Source of the DNA: Pseudonocardia sediminis
Lineage (GTDB): Bacteria > Actinomycetota > Actinomycetes > Mycobacteriales > Pseudonocardiaceae
Direction of reading: 5' to 3'
Assembly: GCF_004217185.1 (NCBI RefSeq)
Contig: NZ_SHKL01000001.1
Location: 4,772,001-4,836,000 of the forward strand
DNA: 64,000 nucleotides
The notes below the pieces were generated by a model. That model searched no databases, had not been told where the DNA came from, and was given only the letters and a program-made list of their open reading frames with translations. The position numbers were made by a program, and so were the translations under genes. Shown piece by piece: positions 35,719-44,638 of this stretch (its first letter is position 1; the number at the start of each line of letters is the position of its first letter).

Positions 35719-35996
35719 TCAGAAATCCATTCGCGTGGGGTCTACCCCATCGTCCCACGTCGGCCGGGACGGGCCCGGGTCAGCCGTGGGACCGGGGATC
35801 ACCGGCCGTGTGGAGGTCGCCGGGCCGCTCCCGTTGTCGCGTCCGCGCCGGTGGGCCACGATCGGTCCACGACTCCGGCCGGACGTCGAGGACGTGCCGC
35901 CGGTCGGTGTCGAGGCAGCGTCGCCGCGAGCCCGTCCCGACCCCTTTGCGCCCGGCCCGGTTCCGGCCCGGCCGGCGTCCACCTCCGGAGGTTCCC

Positions 35997-36461
35997 GTGT
36001 CCGTCGCCTCGTTCCCGACCCCCGACCGCGCCCAGGCCGCCCGCACCGTCCTGCTGGCGAAGAAGCGTCTCGGCCTGCGCTGGGAGAAGATCGCCGAAGC
36101 GGTCGGGAAGTCCACCGAGTGGACGACCTCGGCCCTGCTCGGGCAGCAGACCCTCACGCAGGAGCAGGCCGAGTCCGCCGGGTCCGTGCTCGACCTCGAC
36201 GCCGACGTCGTGGAGGCCCTGACCCTGCCCCCGCAGCGGGGCGCCGACGCCGTCGACACCAGCGACCCGCTCGTCTACCGCCTCACCGAGATGGTGCAGG
36301 TCTACGGCGGCACCATCTCCGAGCTGGTCCGCGAGGAGTTCGGCGACGGCATCGTCTCCGCGATCGACTTCGAGCTGGACCTCCAGCGCGTCGAGGACCC
36401 GAAGGGCGACCGCTGCGTGATCACCCTCAACGGGAAGTTCCTGCCCTACCGCGTGTTCTGA
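35997..36461 (+). CDS. cynS: Cyanate hydratase (cyanase)
   Basis: 154 residues. Converts cyanate and bicarbonate to ammonia and CO2. N-terminal helix-turn-helix-like domain (KIAEAVGKSTEWTTSALLGQQTL) and the C-terminal catalytic domain with YRLTEMVQVYGGT (catalytic Arg and Glu) and DGIVSAIDF (catalytic Ser), ending in ITLNGKFLPYRVF. GTG start with GGAGG upstream. No cyanate transporter or carbonic anhydrase gene adjacent, so a stand-alone copy. Confidence 0.96.
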   Translation: MSVASFPTPDRAQAARTVLLAKKRLGLRWEKIAEAVGKSTEWTTSALLGQQTLTQEQAESAGSVLDLDADVVEALTLPPQRGADAVDTSDPLVYRLTEMVQVYGGTISELVREEFGDGIVSAIDFELDLQRVEDPKGDRCVITLNGKFLPYRVF

Positions 36462-36464
36462 GCG

Positions 36465-37220
36465 CTACAGCGCATCCCAGAAGCGGGTGAGGACGTCCGC
36501 GCCACGCTGCGGGTCCTGGGTCATCCACCAGTGGCCCAGGCCCTCCAGCACCACGGTGCGGGCGCCTGCCCGCTCGGCCGCACGGCGGCGCTGCGGGTCG
36601 GTGCCGACCATGTGGTCCTCGGTGGCCAGCAGCGACAGGCCCGGCCGGGCGGCGGCCTTCTCCAGCTCCGCGCCGCGGCGTGCGACGGCGGGCTGCGCGG
36701 CCGAGCGGTAGAGGGTCAGGATGCACTCCCCCATCGCGGCGTTCATCCCGGCGGCGACCTTCTCGGCCACCCCGCCCTCCATGCCCCGGCTGCTCAGGCG
36801 CGCAGCCGCGTCGGCCGCCGGCGCGCCGACCATCTGCGCGACCGCCGCCTCGCCGGTCTCCGGGGTCTGCCAGGCCTGCGCGAGGTCGTGCCAGACGTAG
36901 TCCTCGTCGAACACCCCGACGATGTCGCTGACCCAGCTGCGCAGCAGGTCCGGACGGGCCATCGCGACGTTGACGACGTGCCCGCCGCCCCAGTCGTGCC
37001 CGACCAGGTCCACCGGCGCCCCGCTGCTCGCCCGCAGCTCCTCGAGCTCGGCGACCAGCCAGTCGCGGTAGCCGTCCATCGTCGCGGAGAAGCCGTCCGG
37101 GACGGGCGCGCCGAACCCGGGTGGGGAGAGCAGGACGACGTCGCGGCCCTCCAGACGTTCGACGAGCGGACCCCAGACGTCCGCGGTCTCGGGGTTGCCG
37201 TGCACGAACACCACCGTCAT
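36465..37220 (-). CDS. Alpha/beta hydrolase
   Basis: 251-residue hydrolase: oxyanion FVHGNPE, nucleophile-elbow position LVGHDWGGG with Asp (HDWGG), as in haloalkane dehalogenases and epoxide hydrolases, and a C-terminal His in EGLGHWWMTQDP. Asp nucleophile suggests epoxide-hydrolase or dehalogenase-type chemistry. ATG start 37220. Convergent with cynS with four bases between stops. Confidence 0.87.
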   Translation of the reverse strand: MTVVFVHGNPETADVWGPLVERLEGRDVVLLSPPGFGAPVPDGFSATMDGYRDWLVAELEELRASSGAPVDLVGHDWGGGHVVNVAMARPDLLRSWVSDIVGVFDEDYVWHDLAQAWQTPETGEAAVAQMVGAPAADAAARLSSRGMEGGVAEKVAAGMNAAMGECILTLYRSAAQPAVARRGAELEKAAARPGLSLLATEDHMVGTDPQRRRAAERAGARTVVLEGLGHWWMTQDPQRGADVLTRFWDAL

Positions 37221-37425
37221 GGCGATGATCGTAGGGACGGCCCCCGACGGTTCCGTCCCGGTGCCGCCGCACCCCGGTCGAGACGACCCGGTGGCGGGGG
37301 ATAACATTGCTCGCTGAGCGCTCGGCGTGCTCGCCCGGAACGGTTGTCCGTTCGGCCTCGCCGGAGCCGGACGACGAACTCGAGCAAAGCCGAACTCACC
37401 AGGCAGGAAGACCAGAGGCAGACGC

Positions 37426-37689
37426 GTGGCCAACATCAAGTCCCAGATCAAGCGGGTCAAGACCAACGAGAAGCGCCGCGAGCGCAACAAGGCGGTCAAG
37501 TCGTCGGTCAAGACCGCGATCCGCCGCTTCCGCGAGGCCGCCGCCTCGGGCGACGAGAACGCCCCGGAGCTGCAGCGCAAGGCCGCGAAGGCCCTGGACA
37601 AGGCGGCCGGCAAGGGCGTCATCCACCGCAACCAGGCCGCCAACCGCAAGTCGGCCATGGCCCAGCGGCTGAACAAGGTCGACGCCTGA
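37426..37689 (+). CDS. rpsT: Small ribosomal subunit protein bS20
   Basis: 87-residue Lys/Arg/Ala-rich three-helix protein (ANIKSQIKRVKTNEKRRERN start, IHRNQAANRKSAMAQRLNKV end) that binds 16S rRNA. GTG start. As in mycobacteria it is next to holA but oppositely oriented. A strong terminator follows. Confidence 0.98.
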   Translation: MANIKSQIKRVKTNEKRRERNKAVKSSVKTAIRRFREAAASGDENAPELQRKAAKALDKAAGKGVIHRNQAANRKSAMAQRLNKVDA

Positions 37690-37710
37690 GGTAACCCCTC
37701 ACGCACGTCC

Positions 37711-37753
37711 CGACGACGGCGCTGCCCACTCCCGTGGGGCAGCGCCGTCGTCG
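37711..37753 (+). terminator. rpsT terminator
   Basis: GC-rich hairpin: ACGACGGCGCTGCCC-type left arm and the complementary GGGCAGCGCCGTCGTC right arm around a short CCCG-containing loop, 21 bases after the rpsT stop. Confidence 0.82.
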
Positions 37754-37772
37754 TGTTTCCGGGGCCGCCACC

Positions 37773-37820
37773 TGCGGACGGTCCCCTGCCCAGCACATGC
37801 GGCCGGTTCCCCTGCCCAGC
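37773..37820. repeat. Tandem direct repeat, about 25-bp period
   Basis: Two near copies: TGCGGACGGTCCCCTGCC followed by CAGC at 37773-37794 and TGCGGCCGGTTCCCCTGCC followed by CAGC at 37798-37820. In the 250-base gap between the rpsT terminator and the holA 3' end; nothing coding seen in that gap. Confidence 0.5.
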
Positions 37821-38016
37821 CGCGCGCCGGGTCTTCCACTGCGCGTTCCGCGTCGTTCCGCGGGCGCGGCCGCGATCGCTCGACGACGCCGGGCGCGCGT
37901 CTGCATGACGGGCGCGCGCGGCGTGGTGCCCGAGCGCGAACGGCGTGGTGCCGATCCTGGATGCGCGACCGAGGCGCACCCGGCGGTCCGCCGGAGGCGA
38001 GGGCCGAGCTCCCGGA

Positions 38017-38997
38017 TCAGCGGGTGGCGCGGGCGTCCAGGACGGCGAGGACGGCGCGTTCCAGGGCGTAGGCGGGGTCCGGGGAGGCGCCCTTCACGTC
38101 GGCGTTGACCCTCGCGGTGGCGGCGACGGCGACCGCGAGGGTCTCCGGACGCCAGGCGCGGACCTGGCCCTGGGCCTTGCGGATCTTCCAGGGCGGCATG
38201 CCCAGCTCCCCGGCGAGGCGGTTCGGGTCCCCGCGACCGGCCGAGCCGACCTTGGCCAGCGTGCGGACCGCGTCGGCCAGGGCGTCGGCGATCAGCACGT
38301 GCGGGGTGCCGATCACGAGTGCCCAGCGCAGGGCCTCCAGCGCGCCCGGGCGGTCCCCCGCGATCGTGGCGTCGGCGACGGCGAAGCCGGTCGACTCGGC
38401 GCGCCCGCGGTAGTACTGCCGCACGCCGTGCTCGTCGACCCGTCCGCCGGTGTCGGCCACCAGCTGACCGGCCGCGGCGGCGAGCTCGCGCAGGTCCGAC
38501 CCCACGGCCTCGACCAGCACCGGGACCGCGTCCGGGGTGATGCTGCCGCCGTGCCTCCGCACCTCCGCGCGCACGAAGTCCGCCCGCTGCTCGGGGCGGG
38601 TGATCCGGGCGCAGTCGGTCGTCTCCGCCCCGGCCTTGCGCATCAGGTCGACCACGGCCTTGCCACGCGCACCGCCCGCGTGCTGGGCGACCAGCACGAT
38701 CCCCGGCGCGGGGTCCTTCGCATAGGCGGCGATGGCCGCGGTGAGGTCCTTGTTCGCCTCGTGCGCGGCCATCAGCACGATCACCCGCGCCTCGGCGAAC
38801 AGCGACGGGCTGAGCAGGCCGGCCAGCTCGCCCGGGGCGATGTCGGAGGTGCGGATCCGCCGCAGCTCGACGTCCGGGTCCTGCGTCCGGCACCGCCGCA
38901 CGATGTCCTCGACGGCGCGTTCGGCCAGCAGCTCCTCCTCGCCGACGACGAGCTGGAGCTGCGCGGGAGGGCCGTCGTCACGTGCCGCGGGGCTCAC
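38017..38997 (-). CDS. holA: DNA polymerase III subunit delta
   Basis: 326-residue clamp-loader wrench subunit that opens the sliding clamp. N-terminal LQLVVGEEELLAERAVEDIVRR, central LADALADAVRTLAKVGSAGRG, and C-terminal GMPPWKIRKAQGQVRAW are typical of actinobacterial HolA. GTG 38997 chosen; upstream in-frame codons extend into the riboswitch promoter area. Position between comEC and rpsT is as in mycobacteria, apart from the inserted thrC. Confidence 0.93.
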   Translation of the reverse strand: MSPAARDDGPPAQLQLVVGEEELLAERAVEDIVRRCRTQDPDVELRRIRTSDIAPGELAGLLSPSLFAEARVIVLMAAHEANKDLTAAIAAYAKDPAPGIVLVAQHAGGARGKAVVDLMRKAGAETTDCARITRPEQRADFVRAEVRRHGGSITPDAVPVLVEAVGSDLRELAAAAGQLVADTGGRVDEHGVRQYYRGRAESTGFAVADATIAGDRPGALEALRWALVIGTPHVLIADALADAVRTLAKVGSAGRGDPNRLAGELGMPPWKIRKAQGQVRAWRPETLAVAVAATARVNADVKGASPDPAYALERAVLAVLDARATR

Positions 38998-39132
38998 GTG
39001 ACCATGGTGGCCCACCACACCGACATCGGGTGACCCGGATCCCGTTCGGTGTTCTCGACTGGAAAACGTCGTCGGCGGTGTCGTAGTGTCAAGCTGCCTC
39101 CGTGTGATCACGGGTGGTCACAACTGCATATG

Positions 39133-39277
39133 GCTCATCCAGAGGGGCAGAGGGAACGGCCCGTTGAAGCCCCGGCAACCGACGTCGCACGACGATCCGC
39201 CCGATCACGTCTCCACGTGACCGGACGTCGACGAACACGGTGCCAACTCCGGCCCGCACAGTGCGGGACAGATGAGG
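39133..39277 (+). ncRNA. SAM riboswitch (SAM-I / S-box leader)
   Basis: Conserved core blocks: AGAGGGGCAGAGGGAACGGC near 39141-39160 followed by CCGTTGAAGCCCCGGCAACC at 39161-39180, then GGTGCCAACTCCGGC near 39239-39253, and the closing P1 helix CTCATC (39134-39139) with GATGAG (39271-39276). The GTG of thrC starts eight bases after P1, so SAM binding probably controls access to the ribosome site (AGGAG overlaps the end of P1) or transcription. A SAM-I rather than SAM-IV form, judged by the AGAGGG/GCAACC blocks. Confidence 0.9.
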
Positions 39278-39284
39278 AGATCAC

Positions 39285-40553
39285 GTGACACTCACTGCTG
39301 CCCACGAGACGGCCACCAGCTACGACCTGGGCCCCGCTCGTGCTCTCAGCTGCCGCGAATGCGGCCACGAAGTCCCCCTCGCCGCCGAGTTCGCGTGCCC
39401 GCGATGTTTCGGCCCGCTCGAGGTGGCCTACGACTTCCCGAACGTCACCCGCGCCTCCATCGAGGCCGGCCCGAAGTCGATCTGGCGCTACAAGGACCTG
39501 CTGCCGGTGCCCACCACGGTCGCCGAGCACCCGAACACCGAGCCCGGCCTGACCCGACTGATCCAGGCCGACCGGCTCGCCGCCGCGCTGGGCGTGCGCA
39601 AGCTCTGGGTCAAGGACGACACCGGCAACCCGACGCACTCGTTCAAGGACCGCGTCGTCGCCGTCGCCCTGGCCGCTGCCCGTGAGCTGGGCTTCACGGT
39701 CCTGTGCTGCCCCTCGACCGGGAACCTGGCCAACGCCGTCGCCGCCGCCGCGGCCCGCGCCGGGTGGGATTCGGTCGTGCTGATCCCGTCCTCGCTGGAG
39801 CAGGCCAAGATCACGACGACCGCCGTGTACGGCGGCACGCTGCTCGCCGTCGACGGCAACTACGACGACGTCAACCGCCTCGCCACCGAGCTCGCGGCCG
39901 AGCACGAGGAGTGGGCGTTCGTCAACGTCAACGTCCGCCCCTACTACGCCGAGGGCTCCAAGACGCTGGGCTACGAGGTCGCCGAGCAGCTCGGCTGGCG
40001 CCTGCCGCAGCAGATCGTGGTGCCGGTGGCGTCCGGGTCGCAGCTGACCAAGGTCGACAAGGGCTTCCAGGAGTTCGGCAAGCTCGGGCTCGTCGAGCCG
40101 ACCCCCTACACCGTGTTCGGTGCACAGGCCACGGGCTGCTCGCCGGTCGCGACCGCGTTCGAGGCCGGTCACGACGTGATCCAGCCGGTCAAGCCGGACA
40201 CGATCGCCCGCTCGCTGGCCATCGGCAACCCGGCCGACGGCCCGTACGTGCTGGACTCGGTGCGCCGCACCGGGGGTTCGGTCGGGCACGTGACCGACGC
40301 CGAGGTGGTCGAGGGCATCCGCCTGCTCGCGCAGACCGAGGGCGTGTTCGCCGAGACCGCGGGCGGGGTCACCGTCGCGACCGCGAAGAAGCTGATCGAG
40401 GCCGGGAAGATCGACCCCGACGCCGAGACCGTCCTGCTGATCACCGGTGACGGACTCAAGACGCTCGACGCCGTGTCCGGCGAGGTCGGCCCGACCGCGA
40501 CCGTGCCGTCGACCAGCAAGGCCGTCCGCGAGGCCCTGGCCCACCTGGCCTGA
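39285..40553 (+). CDS. thrC: Threonine synthase
   Basis: 422-residue PLP enzyme converting O-phosphohomoserine to threonine. N-terminal zinc-ribbon Cys at 23, 26, 38 and 41; PLP lysine K121 in HSFKDR; phosphate-binding GNLAN. GTG start directly after a SAM-I riboswitch, so expression would respond to SAM level. Threonine and methionine share homoserine-derived precursors in many actinobacteria, which may explain the link. Inserted between comEC and holA. A strong terminator follows. Confidence 0.94.
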   Translation: MTLTAAHETATSYDLGPARALSCRECGHEVPLAAEFACPRCFGPLEVAYDFPNVTRASIEAGPKSIWRYKDLLPVPTTVAEHPNTEPGLTRLIQADRLAAALGVRKLWVKDDTGNPTHSFKDRVVAVALAAARELGFTVLCCPSTGNLANAVAAAAARAGWDSVVLIPSSLEQAKITTTAVYGGTLLAVDGNYDDVNRLATELAAEHEEWAFVNVNVRPYYAEGSKTLGYEVAEQLGWRLPQQIVVPVASGSQLTKVDKGFQEFGKLGLVEPTPYTVFGAQATGCSPVATAFEAGHDVIQPVKPDTIARSLAIGNPADGPYVLDSVRRTGGSVGHVTDAEVVEGIRLLAQTEGVFAETAGGVTVATAKKLIEAGKIDPDAETVLLITGDGLKTLDAVSGEVGPTATVPSTSKAVREALAHLA

Positions 40554-40573
40554 GCCACGCCGAGCACGACTCA

Positions 40574-40614
40574 CGGGAGCGCCCGGCCGGACCCGTTCCG
40601 GCCGGGCGCTCCCG
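40574..40614. terminator. Terminator between thrC and comEC
   Basis: 18-base complementary arms (left CGGGAGCGCCCGGCCGGA, right TCCGGCCGGGCGCTCCCG) around a five-base loop, between convergent genes. Confidence 0.85.
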
Positions 40615-40627
40615 CGTCCGGTGGCGG

Positions 40628-43084
40628 TCATCTGCCACCGGACCGGCGGGGAGCGGGCTGCGGGTCGCCGCGGGCGACGAGGGCCATCTCCGGGCGGCCG
40701 TCGCCGTCGGAGTCCTCCGCGGCGGTGACGGCGACGTCGCCGGACTGGTCGGTGCGGGCGACGACGACCCCGGCGCCGGTCAGGGCGTCCATCATCCCGG
40801 GGTTCGGATGCCGGTAGGTGTTGCCGGCACCGACGCTGACCAGCGCAGCGCGCGGGCGCACGGCGTTGAGGAACGGCACGGAGCTGTAGCGGCTGCCGTG
40901 GTGCGGCATCTTGAGAACGTCGGCCTGCAGCGGGACGCCGGCGTTCAGCAGGTCGCCCTGCGACTCCAGCTCCACGTCGCCGGTGAGCAGCACGCTCCCG
41001 GCCGGGGTCTGCGCGCGCAGCACCAGCGAGCCGTCGTTGACCGCGGTGCCGTCGTCGGGGTCGACGTACTCCGAGGGGTGCAGCGGGCCGAGTACGTCGA
41101 TCCGCAGCGCCGGCCAGGTCAGTGACCGCCCGGCCGCGAGCCCGACCAGCGGCGCACCGGCGGTGGCCGCCGCTGCAGCCACCTTCTGCAGGCCCCAGCG
41201 GGGCTCGCGGACCGGCCCGACGGCGACGGCGGAGGTCGGACGGTCGCGCAGGGCGCCGTTGATGCCGCCGATGTGGTCGGCGTGCAGGTGGCTGAGCACG
41301 AGCAGCGCGATCCCCTGCACGCCGAGGCGGTCCAGGCAAGCGTCGGTGGCACCGTCCTGCGGCCCGGTGTCGACCATCACGACCCAGCCCGGCGTCCCGG
41401 TGGCGAGCACCAGCGCGTCGCCCTGACCGACGTCGCACGCGACCGCGCTCCACCCGGCCGGTGGCCACCCCGGTGGGACCACCCGGGTCGGGACCAGCAC
41501 CAGCAGCAGGCCGAGCAGGACCGCCAGCAGCAACGCGCGGATCCGCGGTCGCCGGCCCAGCGCGAGCAGGACCAGCAGCACCCCGGTGAGCAGCAGCGCA
41601 CCACCGAGCCCGTCCGGCCACGGCAGCGCGCCACCCGGGACGGCGGCCGCGTGGTCGGCGACGAACACCAGCCACCGCACGGCGGGCCCGGCCAGCCACG
41701 CGCACGCCTGCGCCGCGTCCGGGCTGAGCGGCGAGACGACCGCACCCAGCACGCCGAGCACCGTCGCCGGGGCGACGGCCGGGACGACCAGCAGGTTCGC
41801 CACGACCGAGACGAGACTGACCTGCCCGCTCAGGCCGGCGATCAACGGCGCCGTCGCCAGCGCCGCCGCGGCCGGGACGACCAACGCCTCCGCCGCACCC
41901 GGCGGTACACCCCGTCCGCGCAGCCGCGCCGCCCAGACCGGTGCGAGCAGCACCAGCGCACCGGTGGCCAGCACGGAGAGCCCGAACCCGGCGTCGAGGG
42001 CGAGCGCGGGGTCGACGAGCAGCAGCACCAGCACGGCCGCCGACAGCGCCGGCACGGCGGAACGGGCCCGGCCGAGAGCCAGCGCCAGCAGCACCACCCC
42101 GCCCATGACGGCGGCTCGGAGCACCGACGGTGACGGCCGCGCCAGGATCACGAACCCGACGATCGCCAGCGCCGCCAGGACGGCGGCGATCCGTGGGTCG
42201 GCCCGGAACAGCCGCAGCAGGAGCAGCACCGCCCCGGCGACGATCGCGAGATTCGACCCGGACACGGCGGTCAGGTGGGTCAGCCCTGCGGTCCGGAAGT
42301 CCTGCTCGACCTCCGGGGTCTGGTTGCGGACGTCGCCCACCGCGAGGCCCGGGAGCAGGCCGGCCGGGGCCGTCGGCAGTGCCCGCGCGGCCGCGTCGCG
42401 CAGGCCGTCGCGCAGCGTCCCGGCGGCGGTCTGCCACCACGGCGCCGGGGCGACCGCCTCCGGGGAGCCGCGCACCCGCAGGACCGCCACCGTCAGGTCG
42501 GACCGCTGGGCCGGCGCGAGCAGCCCCTGCGCGGAGACCTCCTGCCCGGGCAGGAGACGGTCCCATCCCTCGGCCGGGGTGAGCAGCAGGACGTCACCGG
42601 AGAGCGACCACCGCCCATCCCCCGCGGTCGCCGAGACCAGCTCGGCCGGCACCAGTACCCGGGACGCACCGGGCTCGGCCCCGAACCCGGCCTGGCGCAG
42701 CGGGCGCGGGTCGTCGGTCAGTACGACCCGGACCTCGGCGGCAGCCCCGCGTTCGGCCGCGGCGCGGACCGGGTTCGCCTGCAACCCGGTCGCGTGCACG
42801 GTGATCAGGACGGCGGCGGCGAACGCGCAACCGCCCGCGGCCAGGAGCCCGTACCTCGACGGGGTGGGACGGCCGGTGAGGCGGGAACGGATCAGTCCCA
42901 CCAGCACGGCGACCGCGGAGAGCAGGGCCGCGGCGATGCCTCCGGCCGGTCCGCCGAGCAGTCCGGCCAGCTGCGCGGCCCACGTCGCCAGCGCAGCCGG
43001 GACGAGGCGCAGGTCCGGCCGGGCCCCGGGGGCGGCCTCCGTGTCGTCCAGGACGGCATCGGGACCGCGGCGCCCGCTGCTCAT
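40628..43084 (-). CDS. comEC: ComEC/Rec2 family DNA internalisation protein
   Basis: 818-residue membrane channel for single-stranded DNA uptake. N-terminal soluble segment, competence domain with about ten membrane helices (GLTHLTAVSGSNLAIVAG motif), and a C-terminal metallo-beta-lactamase domain with SHLHADHIGG and MPHHGSRYSS. ATG overlaps the comEA stop (ATGA). Whether this organism is naturally transformable is not shown. Confidence 0.95.
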   Translation of the reverse strand: MSSGRRGPDAVLDDTEAAPGARPDLRLVPAALATWAAQLAGLLGGPAGGIAAALLSAVAVLVGLIRSRLTGRPTPSRYGLLAAGGCAFAAAVLITVHATGLQANPVRAAAERGAAAEVRVVLTDDPRPLRQAGFGAEPGASRVLVPAELVSATAGDGRWSLSGDVLLLTPAEGWDRLLPGQEVSAQGLLAPAQRSDLTVAVLRVRGSPEAVAPAPWWQTAAGTLRDGLRDAAARALPTAPAGLLPGLAVGDVRNQTPEVEQDFRTAGLTHLTAVSGSNLAIVAGAVLLLLRLFRADPRIAAVLAALAIVGFVILARPSPSVLRAAVMGGVVLLALALGRARSAVPALSAAVLVLLLVDPALALDAGFGLSVLATGALVLLAPVWAARLRGRGVPPGAAEALVVPAAAALATAPLIAGLSGQVSLVSVVANLLVVPAVAPATVLGVLGAVVSPLSPDAAQACAWLAGPAVRWLVFVADHAAAVPGGALPWPDGLGGALLLTGVLLVLLALGRRPRIRALLLAVLLGLLLVLVPTRVVPPGWPPAGWSAVACDVGQGDALVLATGTPGWVVMVDTGPQDGATDACLDRLGVQGIALLVLSHLHADHIGGINGALRDRPTSAVAVGPVREPRWGLQKVAAAAATAGAPLVGLAAGRSLTWPALRIDVLGPLHPSEYVDPDDGTAVNDGSLVLRAQTPAGSVLLTGDVELESQGDLLNAGVPLQADVLKMPHHGSRYSSVPFLNAVRPRAALVSVGAGNTYRHPNPGMMDALTGAGVVVARTDQSGDVAVTAAEDSDGDGRPEMALVARGDPQPAPRRSGGR

Positions 43085-44478
43085 ACGGTCACCGCCTCGC
43101 GGAGCTGCGCGAACTTGCGTTCTCCGATGCCGTCGACCTCGCGCAGCTGCTCGACGCGGCTGAACCGCCCGTTCTGCGTGCGCCAGTCGAGGATCTTCTT
43201 GGCCGTCACCGGACCGACGCCGGGCAGTGCGTCGAGCTGCTCGGCGGTGGCCTGGTTCAGGTCGATCTTCGGCCCGGCCGCCCCACTCGCAGCCGCCCCG
43301 CCCGCAGCCGCCCCGCCCGACGCCCCGCCGCTCGACGACCCGCCACCGGAGGCCCCGCCACCCGAGGCTGCGCCGGGAGCGGCGTCCCCGCCGGCGGCAC
43401 CTCCCGGAGCACCACCGCCGGACTGCGCGTCGGGAGCAGGCTTCACCCCGATCGCGACCTGCTCCCCGTCACCGAGTCGACGCGCGAGGTTGAGCACCGA
43501 CAGGTCCACGCCGGGCAGTGCGCCACCGGCCGCGTCCACCGCGTCCGCGACGCGCGATCCGTCGGGCACCCGCACCAGCCCCGGTTTCGCCACCTTCCCG
43601 ACGACGCTGACCACGAGCGGTCCCGCCTGCGCCGCCGGCGCCGGCGTGGGAGCCGCTCCCGATGCGGGCGAGCCGGGCCCGACGGAGACGGCGGGCAGGT
43701 CCCCGATCGGCTGCGCCTGCGGACGGCTCGACCACACCCCGAACCCGGCCAGCACCGCGGCCGCCACGACGACCAGGACCAGTGCGATCGCACCCGGACG
43801 TCCCGGGTCGACCAGGGAGTCCGCGAGGGAGGCGGGCAGCCAGCGCTGCAACGTCCGGCGCACCCGACCGCTGACCGCCGGACCGGCCCTGCCCGCCCGA
43901 TCGGACTCGTCGGAGCCGGCCGGGCCACGGTCGTCCTCGTCGTCGACGTCCCAACCGGTCCCGCCGTCCGTGAACGCGTCCCGCGGCGGGGGTTCGTCCG
44001 GCACGGACACGGGTCCGTCGGGACGGGGCTCGACCGTCCACGGGTCCGCGCGTCCGAGATGCCGGGTGCGGCCTCGTCCGGTCGCGCCGACGATCCCGGT
44101 CCCGCCACCGGACCCGGCCCCGCCACCGGACCCGGTCCCGGCACCGGAGCGGCTCCGTGGAGCCGGCACACGGGTACCGACGTCGCTCCACGAGGCGAGT
44201 CCGGGCCACGGACGGTCGGTCGGCCGCGCGGACGGAACACCGGGCGCGGTGTGGTCTCGGTGGTCGGGCCGGTCGACGGTCCTCGGTGCGCCCGTCGACC
44301 GGCCGGCCCACCCGACGGACGAGGCCTGTTCACCGTCGTCGGCCGGGTCGCCGGGCCCGGGGATCGGCAGCGGAACGGTGTCCGGATCCCGGCGGGCGTC
44401 ACGCGACGGGCGCGACGGCGGCCGCGCGGCGAGCGCGGCCAGACGCCGAGCCGGGTCCCACCCGTCTGTCCTGGACAC
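43081..44478 (-). CDS. comEA: ComEA family DNA-binding protein
   Basis: 465 residues: a ~190-residue disordered Pro/Arg/Asp-rich N-terminus, one membrane segment (IALVLVVVAAAVLAGFGVW), a SLBB domain (VVSVVGKVAKPGLVRVPDGSRV), a ~50-residue Gly/Ala/Ser linker and C-terminal helix-hairpin-helix pair (IDLNQATAEQLDALPGVGPVTAKKIL) that binds DNA. Start is uncertain: GTG 44478 or TTG 44508. The cytoplasmic tail is longer than in Bacillus ComEA, common in actinobacteria. Confidence 0.9.
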   Translation of the reverse strand: MSRTDGWDPARRLAALAARPPSRPSRDARRDPDTVPLPIPGPGDPADDGEQASSVGWAGRSTGAPRTVDRPDHRDHTAPGVPSARPTDRPWPGLASWSDVGTRVPAPRSRSGAGTGSGGGAGSGGGTGIVGATGRGRTRHLGRADPWTVEPRPDGPVSVPDEPPPRDAFTDGGTGWDVDDEDDRGPAGSDESDRAGRAGPAVSGRVRRTLQRWLPASLADSLVDPGRPGAIALVLVVVAAAVLAGFGVWSSRPQAQPIGDLPAVSVGPGSPASGAAPTPAPAAQAGPLVVSVVGKVAKPGLVRVPDGSRVADAVDAAGGALPGVDLSVLNLARRLGDGEQVAIGVKPAPDAQSGGGAPGGAAGGDAAPGAASGGGASGGGSSSGGASGGAAAGGAAASGAAGPKIDLNQATAEQLDALPGVGPVTAKKILDWRTQNGRFSRVEQLREVDGIGERKFAQLREAVTV

Positions 44479-44638
44479 CCATCGGACGCTAGGTCCGCCG
44501 GAGGTCAACTCGCCCCGCTGATTCAGATCTGTGGATGCTCCCGACAGGTTGGGGATAACCGTGCACCGATGTCCGTAACGCCGGGATCGGCGACCTCGAT
44601 GTAGCGATCATCGTCGGAGCGACCGCCTGGAGACGGAC

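Noticed and set aside
39133..39277. SAM-IV riboswitch, the form often seen in actinobacteria
   Set aside because: The AGAGGG...GCAACC...GGTGCCAA...GATGAG blocks fit SAM-I better.
39135..42566. Very long minus-strand frame across holA-side DNA, thrC and comEC
   Set aside because: Low-complexity translation out of frame with comEC and antisense to thrC; high-GC artefact.
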